The notes beneath the pieces were generated by a model. That model was not told the origin of the DNA and searched no databases. It was given only the letters and a program-made list of their open reading frames with translations. From Morella rubra (taxonomy: Eukaryota > Streptophyta > Magnoliopsida > Fagales > Myricaceae), in contig CM025855.1 in assembly GCA_003952965.2 (NCBI GenBank), positions 17,434,858-17,498,857 of the forward strand: a DNA stretch of 64,000 nt, in the 5' to 3' direction. Shown one piece after another: positions 15,602 to 26,995 of this stretch. The translations under genes were made by a program, and so were the position numbers. Every line of letters begins with the position of its first letter. The first letter of the stretch is position 1.

Positions 15602-17194
15602 TGAAAGTGTTATGTAAAATTGGCAATTTTCTCATGGTCAAAATAGACTTTTATTAAATGTATTTTTTCATTTTAGAATTGTTGCAGCAACTTGATTAAT
15701 CCAGGAATGACGTGGAGCTGAATAGAAAGTGGCTGGAAGGTGCTGGTGGCTTCTGGAACAATTGGGAAATGGACGCTGAGCTGTAAGGCAGTTTTTCGGT
15801 TATCTGGGTTAGCCTTGGGTCAGCCTGGTGAGTTTCTACAACCTTCGTATACCCCTTCCAGAAAAGACGCCCAACAATAAATCTAACCTGTTTTTACCAA
15901 GATACCCTCACAAAAACAGACTAGAACCTTGGAAAAAAACTTTACGTCATTCATTTAAGGAGATTCACGTACCTTGAAAGAAAAGATTGCAAAACTCCTC
16001 TCTACCGAAAAATCCCTATTCTCTCTACCTGCAGAAAAAAGATCTGATTGAATCTTGCTGTGAGAGTTGATTTGCTTCCCTCTGGTGGAAGGTTTCGAGT
16101 GGTGTAGACCGTTGATTGTTGGGTTTCTTGTTCCCACTCGGTTGTTGATTAGATCGTGACATTTGCGAAGATGAATCTTGAGAAGTTGATCAAGATTTTG
16201 TGCTGCCAAGTGTTTTCTGAGGAAGAATCGAAGGGTCGACGAGTTCGTTGACGTCCACTATTGCTGATCAAAGTTGCTGGCAAAGAAACTGGTGCTGGGC
16301 ACCGTCCTAAGAGAAGATTGTCTTTGGAGGCTTTACGGAAGAATTGGGGATCTGGGTAAAAAGGATTTTCATATTGATCACCATTGTGTAAAGTTTTCAA
16401 GCCATATAGTGGATCAACTGGTGTGGCCTTCGCACACCCAGAGTGTTTTTTTCTCTTGGGGAAAATATCCTCAAGTGATTTTTCACTTCGTCAACAAAAA
16501 TCTTGGTGTTGATTCGAGTTCTCGTTTCTCTTAAATCTTGATTTAACTAACTCATATTGTGATTACCATTTTGCAGATCTAAAGTGTTACAGACGTGATC
16601 TTTTACAAGCAAATTGGTTGCTGTTGGTTGATCTTGATAATTGATCTTAGTCAAGTGTTTTGGGTTGGGTTAGTGAGTAGTATGTTGCTGGAATCTTGGC
16701 GATTGTGTTGCTGATTGAATAACCTAAGTCTTGATTCATTAGTATTATTGTTAATAATCTTGTTTTAATTACAAAGTTGCTGAAATCTTTACTGTAGTGT
16801 TGTGTTTTACAGGGTAGGAAAAATCTGCTTATTTTGTGTTGGTATTGTTGCTTAACATCACAGTGTTTCTTGATTGTTTAGTTGCTGTGATTCATACTTA
16901 GTTTGAGGTTAATAGTTACTGATCATATCTTGTTGTTGTCACTTTATTATTTCAATATATTGTGATTATCTTGCTATTTCCATTGCTGAAATATTTGCTT
17001 TGGTTTTTAAGTTTCAGCTAGTATAAAATTCTATTCATTGTGATTGTACATGTGCTGTTCAATTCACTGAAATAGTTGATTGACTATTTTTAATTGATTC
17101 TGTTTTTCTGTGATTTATAGAAAGAGTAGATTAATTTTTTATAATACCTATTCACCCCCAATCAAGGTATAGTTTAGGGTCTAAACGTACTTTA
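15602..17194 (+). repeat. Second LTR of the Sirevirus-like element
   Basis: Starts TGAAAGT immediately after the polypurine tract and is collinear with the first LTR. The last bases read ACTTTA instead of ACTTTCA. It is not followed by host DNA but by another primer-binding site and gag, so it acts as a shared middle LTR. Confidence 0.92.
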
Positions 17195-17241
17195 ACTGGT
17201 ATCAGAGCAATACAACCGATCCGTGACCCTTAGTTACTAGG

Positions 17242-17661
17242 ATGGATAGGAGTCAATCGCTGTCCGTTCCTCCTTACTTCGATGGCAATAATTATGCCTA
17301 TTGGAAAGTAAGGATGAGGGCTTTCTTGAAGTCCTTGGATGAACGAGTATGGTACTCGGTCGAAAAAGGATGGACTAAACCTATGACTGCAGCGAAAGTT
17401 ACTGAAAAAGGAGAAAAAGGTTTTCTTAAAGATTCTAAAAAGAAAAAACCTCAAGAATTTCAATGTCATGGCTGCAAAGGCTATGGTCATTTTAAAGCAG
17501 ATTGTCCAACCTTTCTTAAATCGAAAGGTAAGGCTATGAATGCTACATTGTCTGATTCGGATTCTGATTCGTCCTCTAGTAATGATGAATCTGAAAGTAA
17601 AGTAAACTACATTGCTTTTACTTCATCAAGGCCTCATAAAAAATTAAAAAAAAAAACCTAG
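17242..17661 (+). pseudogene. Copia gag, second copy (3'-truncated)
   Basis: Begins at the ATG at 17242. It keeps the TGG codon that is a stop in the first copy and lacks that copy's extra A, so it reads openly through the capsid N-terminus, the zinc knuckle and the Ser/Asp-rich stretch. It shares the same internal loss of the central capsid region (GWTKPMTAAKVT running straight into the Lys-rich linker). Similarity to the first copy stops near 17634; the remaining codons are a lysine-rich read-through into other DNA. Confidence 0.85.
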
Positions 17662-17944
17662 AAAAGACTTTGACCGTGTTAGCCTAAATCAGGAGCCTAG
17701 AGTTTTGAGAATAAGCCCAGAGGGCTTGGGTAAACTAGGCAAGTATCCAGTCAATAGAAGGAACCCATTTGGCCGGCACAATTATAGGCTTGTCGCTCCT
17801 ATCAAGCCCATAATGTCAGGTTCTCCTCTGCAAAAGTATACAACGCTGATTCCAAGATCCTCTACGACTTAGACAAGTCCTGCTAAAAAACAGAGTTCCA
17901 GGTGACTAAAGGGAAGCTGCAATCTGTCCATTCCATAATACTAT
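17655..17944 (+). repeat. Dispersed repeat, copy 1
   Basis: About 290 bases that recur as a diverged direct copy at 22415-22690. Shared landmarks include AATAAGCCCA-AGGGCTTGGG and GTTCCAGGTGACTAAAGGG. It sits between the truncated gag and a different element. The identity of the parent sequence is unknown to me. Confidence 0.8.
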
Positions 17945-20467
17945 TGTCACGCCCCGATGCTTGTACTTACCCCCTAGGCTCACATATAGTAATTGTATGC
18001 ACACAAGCGTGAATTACAGTATGATAGAAACTTATAGAATCACTTAAATACCTTCGAATTTACTTAGTGGAAGACTTATAATTAAAACAGGTACATTTGA
18101 AAACAAAAATAGGTAAAAAATATGAGTCATTAACCAATTAGAAGACTTGAGTGTAAATGGCAAAGTCGTATTAAATATTGCATCATGGTAGTTTGCACTT
18201 ATTTAGGAGATCTTATTAACGAATTAATTTGAAAATTGATTGGTACCGTACATAGGTTAAAGCAAGATTAAAGGAAATTAATAAGTCTTATAGAAAGAAA
18301 TCAAAATAGAGAAATACACAACTTCCCTTTAACTGAACATGGTTTGGTACAAAAGGGTCATTTGAGAGGACTACAAAAGAATAGGCCTAAGATATACAAA
18401 ATTATGAGTTTCCTATAGCCCACCTAGCCTATACAACCATGTTTTAAAGGATCAAAAATAGTTTTGAAATACTGTTATAAAAAGAAAATAAAAGAAACAA
18501 CGAAAGTGTTACAAAAATAGACACTAAACCCTAATCCTCATCCTCGGAACACCCACCACCAGCGGGGCTGGGGGAGATGGGTAAGGGACAATCAACTCGG
18601 GCAAAGCATCCACCCAGCCGAGGTTGTCAGGGTCGGGAACAATGAAATTTTTCAGGTACCAATGGGGCTCATGCTCCACTGTCACTTGAAAGTCGTCCGA
18701 GATCCACATTCGGATTTGCAGAAATACAACATACTGGCCTGCGTTTAAAATCTCTTCTGTTTCATAGTATCTCATTGCCCTGCTTTAACAACCATAAGGC
18801 AAGCACAAATGGAAATGAAAGGGATGAGTCATACGGACTCAGTAAGGTCAGGGAGGGGACATTCTATGCATTCAAACATGTAATCCACATACCAAACGAT
18901 AAACTTAAGGCAATAATTCATAACAATTATTGCAACAAAATAATGCAATACTGTGTGAAATTCCTGGTGTTTACTCTATTCACCCTCAAAAGTCGAGTTG
19001 TGTGTCCCTCCTCTCTATGTGGGACTTGTCTGGTGCCACCTGCACTAAGACGCTATTGATGCAAAAGCACCCCGTAGGGAGCCCAATCACTCCCTGTAGT
19101 GGGGGCTACACTCTCCCAATGTGTCAGCTATTGTCACCCTTACTTCAGGAATCACCTCGGAGGCTTAGGATCCTCACACTTATTTTTCCTCTCTTGTTAT
19201 GAATGCAATTGATGCTCAAACATTGCACATAGTGGAAATTCAAAAAAATTGCAATAATTTAAAGGAAATAATCAAAGTACTAAAGCGACATTAAATGCTC
19301 GAATAAATTCACGTTGGAAGGCTAAGCTCTTATACAATCTCAATTACGAGCAATTCCCTTAACTTCTAAGTTCACAATCATGAATTGATACTAAAGCGAC
19401 AATGTATTTAAATAAACATTGTGAATCATAATTAAATGTATTAAATCATAATTAAATATTAAATCTTAACTATAGTCCATGGGTTTGGGCCTCTTGGGCC
19501 TATTTGGACGCTATTGAGTTTGATCTTAAGGTTATGAAACTTATTGAGCTCGTTTGGAGTTATTGGGCCCAAAGTCCATCTAGGCCACTAAACGGGCTTT
19601 GTGATTTGAGGCCCTAAACCTATTCAGATTGAGCTCAAATTTGCTAACAATTATTTGTTTATTTATCCTTCCACCATGCTAGATGCCACATGAGCCAACA
19701 TGATCAACATAATATTTTTTGTTAAATTCCAAGCTCATATAATTCTTAATTCACAATCTATAACTCATTGGACTCTCGAATTGCTTCTAAAACAATTTTA
19801 CATATATATATATATATCTTTGAAAAACATATATATACTGAATACATTTTTCACAAAATTCCTCTGGCAGGAGATTTCTTTTTTAGTCCAACTCTATACA
19901 GATATACTGAATATGCTGTCTCACAAAGAGACTGGTAGATTCGTTGTTGATCATTCATACAAAATCATTCATATGCATAAGATCTAACATCATCTAGAAT
20001 ATTTGACCTAGAAAAATCATTACCAAAAGATTCAGTCAAAGCATAAATACACAACAAATAGATCTATATAAAACTCTCAGGTCTAAGGATATCATAAGCT
20101 AATTAAGCTCAACACCTTTGTCACCATCAATGATTATTTCCAAAAGGTATGCACATGTGATTTCATTTAGTGCATGCACTCTTACAATGTACTAACTCGT
20201 CCGTTTAAAGTCATCACCTCAATGATGGAGTCCATCATCCTATTTAATAAAGACACAATGTGGAGGGAAGATCCTTGCCAGCTTTGTCAAAATGTCAAAA
20301 TGTTCATCACGAAAGTGGGTGGGACAAACGAAAGTAATATTAATTTTAGGAGGTGGTCAAAATTGCGGAATTAGTTTTTATAAAAAAAAAAAAAAAAAGT
20401 AGAGTTAAACTTTCAGTGGGCAATTATTCGAGTTGGCGGTGGGTGGAAGCTGCGAGTCTTTTTTTAA
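17945..20467. other. Repeat-derived non-coding region, possible solo LTR (minus orientation)
   Basis: Starts with TGTCACGCCCCGATGC, a common terminal sequence of plant LTRs. It includes a stretch with a GACTCAGTAAGG motif (about 18837-18848) that I associate with plant Gypsy LTRs. The open frame at 18524-18775 (minus) has no recognisable domain. The far end of any LTR was not located, so limits are uncertain. The rest is AT-rich with no gene seen. Confidence 0.35.
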
Positions 20468-21216
20468 GGCTAAATTACTCCGTACATCCCTAGGGTTTGA
20501 CCTTTTCCCAGTTTGGATCCTCAGGGTTCGATTTTTCCTAAAAATATCCCTGGGGTGAGGACCCATTACCAAATCGATCCTATCGTCAACTTAGTGGACG
20601 AAAATACACATGTGGCTAACGGCTTACATGTGGAAATTGACAGCTCAATTAAAAAGAAAATCCTGTCCAATCACAATGTGACACGTGTCAGTAAAATAAA
20701 TAAAAATAAAATAAAAAATCTAAAATTAATAAAAAAATAATTAAATTTTATTTTTGTTAAAATAAAAAAAGAATCGGGGGTCCCCGATCCTTTCACAATG
20801 AAGGCCCCCTCCACCGTTGGCCGTTGAGGGTTGGCCGCCCAGAACTCCACCATGACCCCTCCTTCGGGAAACGATCGGGGTCCCGATCCTGTCCTTTTTT
20901 TTTCTTAAACATTAAAAAAAATTAATTATGTTTTTTTTTATTAATTTTAGATTTATTTTTTAATTTTTTAAAATATTTTTATTTTTATTTATTTTACTGA
21001 CACCTATCACATTATGATTGGGCGGGATTTTTTTTTAATCGACCTGTCATTTTCCACGTGTAAGCTGTTAGCCACGTGTGTATTTCGTCCACTAAGTTGA
21101 TGGCAAGATCGATTTGGTAATGGTCTTCACCTCAAGGATATTTTTACAGAAAATCGAATCCTGAGGACCAAACTAGAAAAAGATCAAACCCTAGGAACAT
21201 ACTGAGTAATTTAGCC
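20468..21216. mobile_element. Foldback MITE with ~300-bp inverted repeats and 8-bp target duplication
   Basis: The left arm starts GGCTAAATTACTC and the right arm ends with its complement. The two arms (about 20468-20760 and 20910-21216) are imperfect inverted repeats over some 300 bases. A direct repeat TTTTTTAA flanks both sides (20460-20467 and 21217-21224). The centre is GC-richer with no coding capacity. An 8-bp duplication suggests hAT. Long arms starting with G would also fit a Mutator-like MITE (9 bp, with one base slipped in the T-run). Confidence 0.8.
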
Positions 21217-21224
21217 TTTTTTAA

Positions 21225-22414
21225 ATTTCCGTCTTTTTCGATGTCTGGAAAGGAGAGTCTCTTCAATTAGTGTGCAGAAAAATACAAAGTAAATTATCAT
21301 GCCGTTCACTCTAGACACTGGTTCGAGTCGCACTGCTTTCTTTCCTTCTTTCATTTTCCCCCACTTTTAAAAAGAAGAAAAGAAAAAGAAGGTAAGGTAG
21401 TGTTAACAAAGTCAATTGTGGTTGTTCTAGTACTTGAGGCCAAATTTTGGTGGGACAGGTTTTGTTTGAATTGCCCAGTAACACTAAAAGCAAGTACTAT
21501 TGTTTAATAATCACATATGTGGGGCTCAGTAATTATTATTAATATTTATTATTATTAATTATTAAGATAATTTAGTCACTGGGATAGGCACTAATTTGAA
21601 TAAAAACCTTACCAAATCAATGTTTGGATGTACATGAAAAAAATTTCAAATTGTTTCAATCACTTTTTCTCAAATTCTAAATTTTTTTTATAAACTCCAA
21701 CAACCTTTTACAAATTTCAATCAACTTTTTCCCAAATCTCAATAAAATCTACACTACTTTCCATAAAAGAATTTTCAGCAAAAATTTATTTTTACTCATC
21801 CAAACATGGGCCAAGTATTAGGCTAGAGACTTCTTAAATTTTGAGTCTTTTCTTTAGTATAAATGTATCATTGGTTATCAATAAAGAATCGATTATTAGT
21901 ATGCTATGAGATGATGGTTCATTTGGGTTGACAAATATACAAGTATCGTGCGATGTCAGTTTCAAATTCGGTCACGGGGGATTACAAGATTTTGGCTGAG
22001 TGCCCTCTTTGCGATTCCGCCTTTGAATTTATACACAAGAGGGAATAACTTATTTACAAGATAAAATAGGAGACATTCAATTTGAATTCTTAAGATAAGA
22101 AGATAAAGCTAACAATTAACTAACAACTAGATAAGCATATCTAACCATTAGATAACAACTATACCAAATATTCTAACAAAAGCACTCATCATCCCCTTCA
22201 AATTGGGCTGCTGGGGCAGAATTACAGCAACGCAATATGCTATTTTTTAAAAATTTACTTTTAATTATCATCTAATAAAATGCTCTATAAATTCTTTTTC
22301 CTCTAAACTAATTCCAATCAAACAAACTCCATCTTTTAAGTTTTTCACCATATTAAAAAATATCCAACGTCTAGTCCGAGAATGTGAGTAGGAAGCTGGC
22401 CTTATCAAAAGAAA
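21225..22414. other. AT-rich interval with a small MITE-like element
   Basis: No gene seen. Within it, about 21617-21812 starts TGTTTGGATG and ends CATCCAAACA, so it is a candidate short hAT-type MITE. The target duplication is unclear. Confidence 0.35.
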
Positions 22415-23955
22415 CTTGGAAATGACTTTGACCGCATTGGCCTAAGTGCCCAGAGCTTTGAGAATAAGCCCAAAGGGCTTGGGTAAACCAGGCAAGTATC
22501 CAGTCCCTCGAAGGAACCCATTTGAGCGGCCAAGTTATAGGTTGTCACCCCTACAAAACCCACCGTGTCAGGTTCTCCTCTGCACATGTTTACTAGATGC
22601 TCTACAACGAAGACAAATCCCGCTGAAAAACAAAGTTCCAGGTGACTAAAGGGAAGCTGCAATCTATCGATTCCATAGTACTGTCTATTGCTTCCCTTAC
22701 GCTGAAATACAAAGAACAACTCTTGTATAAAAATCCTAATGCATATCTTGGATGGGGGACCCTTTTTGAGACACATTTCTGTTACTCCATTCTTCCTTCA
22801 TACTGATTTAAGCATCAAAGGCTCACCCACAGGGAACTTCGTTCTTATTACCTTGCTACATAGGCCTCGCACCAGGAAGAAAGCTCTATCTCTTCAAAGG
22901 ATTCCATTTTCTATGCACATGGCAAGCTTTCCTGTGTTGCCAAGACGGCCTCCATAATTTGTAACCATTGGTCTTGCCCCACGGCCAAGCGTATGGGCCC
23001 AGGCATGGTGGTAGGAAGGGAATGACCCTCTTTCGATAGGTTGTCATCAAGGGTCTGCAACATCTTCCTCGCCTTTCAAGTAGTAAGCTCTCGGTACCCA
23101 AAACTGACTATTCCCACAGACGATGCAAACTAATGATGCTGAAAAAAATTCAGCCCACCACAGGTCCACTGGATGGACTGAACTGAATTGAGGTCCACTT
23201 CACAGGCTGGGTACGATGAGATCCAATACCTACAAGAAGAAGATTTGAAATGAAGAGGGAGCTTCCCTTTGGGTTAGCCTCCGACGTTCAAATTAGTTTT
23301 CTCTTTTTAGATAATCTCCCCAAAAAGAGCTGTCTGCCTCCCTTTTAGAAGGACTTACTCGCCCTTTTTGGTTCAATCATGATGCCAATCTATATCTGCA
23401 AAGGAGGGATAGAGGAGGCCTTTTTTCCTTGAAAGGGACAATCCCTTTTCTTCTGTTGAACTCGTCTAATCTTTGAAGAGGATCGGTTTGGTAGGACCCA
23501 CCAATCCATTCCTCTAGTGGGGCCAATGACAATGGGCTGACTTGCCCTCAGGCCCATTACATAGAATGCTTTATCTTAATGGGTTCATTGAGTGCCATTT
23601 TCCCTCCCAAGGCCTAGGGTCTCACTAGTTCCTGACGAGTTCTTACATTAGACTTGGATTTGGGCTAACATGCCAAGGGCCGATTGTTTCTCCCTCGTCA
23701 TTTAGTACACCCATTTTCAAGCTATAAGCATGCTAAAATATATATAATGCTCAAGGAACTTCGTTGTTTTATTTGAATGTTTTAACAACATATAATTTTT
23801 TCACCATTTGCAAGAAGTCAAGTGGAAGAGTGGGCAAGGAAAAGGTTCTTGAAGATATTCAGGAGGACCCTCTAAATGACTTGGTAGAAATAAAAGGTTC
23901 TGTCACTTTGAGAATTTCTGATGAATCATTCATTAGCTGGAACCCGAGGAACTGG
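22415..23955 (+). repeat. Dispersed repeat copy 2 and its extension; CACTA1 insertion site
   Basis: The first 275 bases match copy 1 at 17655-17944. The following 1 kb is richer in GC than its surroundings and has a base texture reminiscent of plant mitochondrial intergenic DNA or of an old LTR; I cannot decide. The open frame 23764-23979 runs into the CACTA1 end. Its in-frame continuation after 34192 stays open for about 15 codons, so the element may have landed in an old coding fragment, but no domain is recognised. Confidence 0.4.
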
Positions 23956-24170
23956 CACTACAACAAAATTGACTTTTAGTGACGAAATTCTCGGTGACGA
24001 ATTGAATTTCATCACTAAAAGCTAATTTTTAGTGACAAAATGCTATTTTTGTCACAAAAAAGGTTTTTTCGTGACGAAACTACTTTTCGTCACCGTCACT
24101 AAAGGTTTTATTTGTGACGAAATAAAATTTTGTCACTAAAAGTTAATTTTTGGTGACGAAAAGTTTCGTC
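23956..24170. repeat. CACTA1 5' terminal region with GTGACGAAA hairpin repeats
   Basis: Alternating copies of GTGACGAAA and its complement TTTCGTCAC, with TTTTAGTGAC variants, fill the first 200 bases and form several potential hairpins. The same family fills 33985-34189 at the 3' end. They are probably terminal sequences that help the transposase bring the ends together. Confidence 0.8.
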
Positions 24171-25355
24171 ACACACTGATCGATCGTTAATTTTGTGACG
24201 AAATGCTCCGTCACTACATGCAAAGAGTTTAGGCGATGAATTTACGTCGTCACTCAAACCGATCTATCGTTGTTTATAAAACGATCGATCGGTAAAATAA
24301 CCGTCACTTTTTCGAATCGCCGTTCGATGACCAGGTTGGCGATCGATCGTAGTTTTAACGAATGAAAAAACGCCACGTGTTAAAACATAGCGATCGATTG
24401 CCCCATATTAACCGATCGATCAGTATCGTAACCGTTTGCAAATACGAAAGGACGATCGATCGGATATGACGATCGATCGGTAAGCGTAACCGTCACTTTT
24501 TTGAATCGCCGTTCAACAATGAAAAGATGCCACGTGTTAGAACATAGCGATCGATCGTCACTTAACTACCGATCGATCGGCACGAACGATTATATGAAAC
24601 CGCGAAGTTATTTTTACCGGTTATCTCTCCACAAAATCTCTCGAATCCTCTCAAAGTGCAAGGAGCCATTTCGTGCTGCATTGTCTTCCAAAGTGCGTGG
24701 AATCATCCTTCATTGTCTTCTACGTCAAAGGTACGTACTTATATTATTTTTTAAGCAATATTAAGCGGTTGTTCACTAGAGAATTTTTAGTTTACATTTT
24801 CTAATTTGCTATATCATCCATTTAGGACCGTAAAATGTATTTATTTTATTGTTGATGTATGTTTTAAGAGTTTAGGATTTTTGGGATCAATTTTGGGTGA
24901 TTTTGGGCCTGTTTTGGGTTTTGTAACGTCTGTGTGTATTCGTTCCCAGTAACAATCGATCGCCTCTGGAGGGATCGATCGCTTTGTAAGTGCTAGGTCC
25001 AATGATCGATCGGTTAAATTCACCGATCGATCGCTGAATTTGGTACGGAGCGATCGATGCTTTAGTGAGCGATCGATCGTCTCCTCGAAACTGTGCATTT
25101 CAATTCGGGACCGATTGATCGTTTATATAGACGATCGATCGGTAAGCTACAATGTGAAGCGTAGCGTTTTGATTAAATGGCGATCGATCGTATTTGTGGC
25201 GATCGATCCCTTAGTGATACTGTGCGTTTGGTTGCATGGACGATCGATCATCTGTGCACTGAAACGCGTCGTTTTACCAATAGCATTCGATCGGTCAAAT
25301 TTAGTGATCGATCGGTACATTTAGTGATCGATCGCTATGGATGGCGATGGATCGC
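24171..25355. repeat. CGATCGATCG palindrome array, 5' part
   Basis: About two dozen full or one- or two-mismatch copies of the self-complementary 10-mer CGATCGATCG, in two blocks (24178-24580 and 24955-25355), spaced mostly 20-45 bases apart. Between the blocks lies a likely 5' untranslated exon ending at the splice donor at 24732. In En/Spm the subterminal repeats are TNPA binding sites. These are the best candidates for that role here. Confidence 0.85.
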
Positions 25356-25474
25356 TTTTTGTTTCAACTTCATTAATAATTACGTGATTGTGATTACTTT
25401 TTTTTTTTAAGTAATATGTTATTGTGATTACTTATTAACACATATTTATATACAACTTTTGCAGTATACATAAA

Positions 25475-26660
25475 ATGTCAGGAGTTAAGCGCGCACGCAC
25501 AACGAGAACCGGACGGGATCGTCGTCCCAAGAGCAAGAAGTCTGTGATCCAATGATGACGCTCTCTGATTTTGACCAGTTATTGTACGAGGAGCACTCCC
25601 TCTACCAGCTCTTCGAGTACCAGGGATTTCTTCATCAGCTCTCGTGGACTGAGGGTTTTGTGTGGATGCAGTTGTGCAAGATTTCTTCTGTGCACTCGTC
25701 TCGGTAGATAGAGCACCTGAGGTGCAGCTAGAGGTGCGAGGCGTGCAGTTCTTATTCTCGGCAGACGTCATTGCCGATTTCTTAAACTGCCCCTGGCCCG
25801 AGAGCCCCTGTTTCCCGGCGGTACCCCTGACGGATGAACAGAGGACATCAGAGCAGGATTTGTGGACGCTGATGACTGGGAAGACCTCTGCAGTGGTGGG
25901 CAGCATAATCAAGCAGAGTGAGTTCAGTGAGTTTTGGCGGATTTTGCACCTTATCTGGACGCCGAACGTCGATGGCAGAACTCATTCCACCGAGTGCCCG
26001 TTCACGAGAGCTCAGTGCATGCTCTTACTGGGTCAGCAGACGCGGATAGATTTTCCACTGTACATGTTCGAGATGATTATGGATGAGGCTTAGGGAATTA
26101 AGGATATAGCCTCCCATACGGCGTGTTTCTAACTCAGTTCCTCATTTCTCGGGGAGTCGTGATCGCTGCCTCAGATACACGTAAGGAGGTTAAGAGTGTA
26201 CTGAACAAGTTCACTTTGCCCAGGAGCCGGGGCTAGGAGGGGGCATTGACTTGACGGTTCACTCGTAAAGCAGCAGCGGCCGCAGATGAGGCATCACGGC
26301 TTCGACATCAGCGTCAGAGGCACCTCTGGAGACGGGAGCACCTGCAGTGCCCCCTCCATGGGTGGCCCAGCTATTTGCAGACCTCAACTGCCATGTCAGC
26401 GCGACTGTGAAGGCCACTCTATAGCCTGTTGAGAGGCAGATGCAGTCATTAGAGGAGCAGCTGAAGGAGCTCTGGACCGCCTTCGATGGGGAGTGCACTG
26501 TGACAATGCTGCACAACAAGTCGGTCGTGGCTCATATGGTGGACGTCAGCGAGCAGCTGGAAGAAATTAAAAGACTCTGGATGATTTCAAGATGGAGGCA
26601 AATCCACAGAGGATTCCCGGAGATATTCCTGATGACGTGGCCACTTTCCGTGATGCTGTT
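25475..26660 (+). pseudogene. CACTA1 accessory ORF, putative plant transposon protein domain
   Basis: A probable splice acceptor (TTTTGCAG, ending at 25464) precedes the ATG at 25475, which starts a basic N-terminus (KRARTTRTGRDRR). Frame changes near 25550 and 25660 lead into a longer frame (25662-26093) with FFCALVSVDRAPEV, FLFSADVIADFL, a run before FTRAQCMLLLG, and FEMIMDEA. A further shift gives LPYGVFLTQFLISRGV (about 26110-26160). A coiled-coil-like tail (LEEQLKELW, SEQLEEIKRLW) lies at 26440-26590. The layout resembles the plant-specific domain annotated as putative plant transposon protein (PF20167-like); this is recalled, not searched. A homologue occupies the same position in CACTA2. 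Function is unknown. Frameshifts make this copy non-functional as read. Confidence 0.6.
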
Positions 26661-26995
26661 TGACGTTGATGATTTTTTATGTTATTTTTATATCTATTTG
26701 GGACATACATTTTGATTTATGGTTTTATTTATCTGTTTGAGACATTTGTCTTTATTTGGATTTGGTTTTTTTATTTACGTATTTGAGACATTTCTGTTTA
26801 TCTATGGATATGCAGAAGAAACTTTGATTACATTTATTTTTTTCTATTTGTATTTCTTTCTCGACACTATTTAGTAAAATGACCAATATACCCTTTGGTC
26901 GGCAAAAATAACGAAATAAGTGGTTTATCAAATAAGTAATATAAAGAATTTAACAAGAAATCGTTTTTTATTTTTCTGTTTTGCAATTAAATACA

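Larger units (their letters stand above)
8103..17661 (+). mobile_element. Sirevirus-like Ty1/Copia retrotransposon, LTR-internal-LTR-partial internal
   Basis: Two long repeats (8103-9685 and 15602-17194), each starting TGAAAGT and ending ACTTTCA or a close variant, flank a full internal region with gag, protease remnant, integrase, reverse transcriptase and RNase H in Copia order. After the second LTR a second primer-binding site and a second gag begin, and they stop near 17640. Repeated AGGGGGAG tracts before the second LTR are a Sirevirus hallmark. The ORFs are broken by a stop codon and several frameshifts, so this copy is not autonomous. Confidence 0.9.

Noticed and set aside
18524..18775. 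Minus-strand frame of 83 codons
   Set aside because: No recognisable domain, lies in LTR-like non-coding repeat DNA, no splice or promoter evidence.
25478..25912. Minus-strand frame of 144 codons in CACTA1
   Set aside because: It lies antisense to the accessory ORF, whose plus-strand frame has a homologue in CACTA2; the antisense peptide is low-complexity Ser/Thr/Gly and matches nothing known to me.
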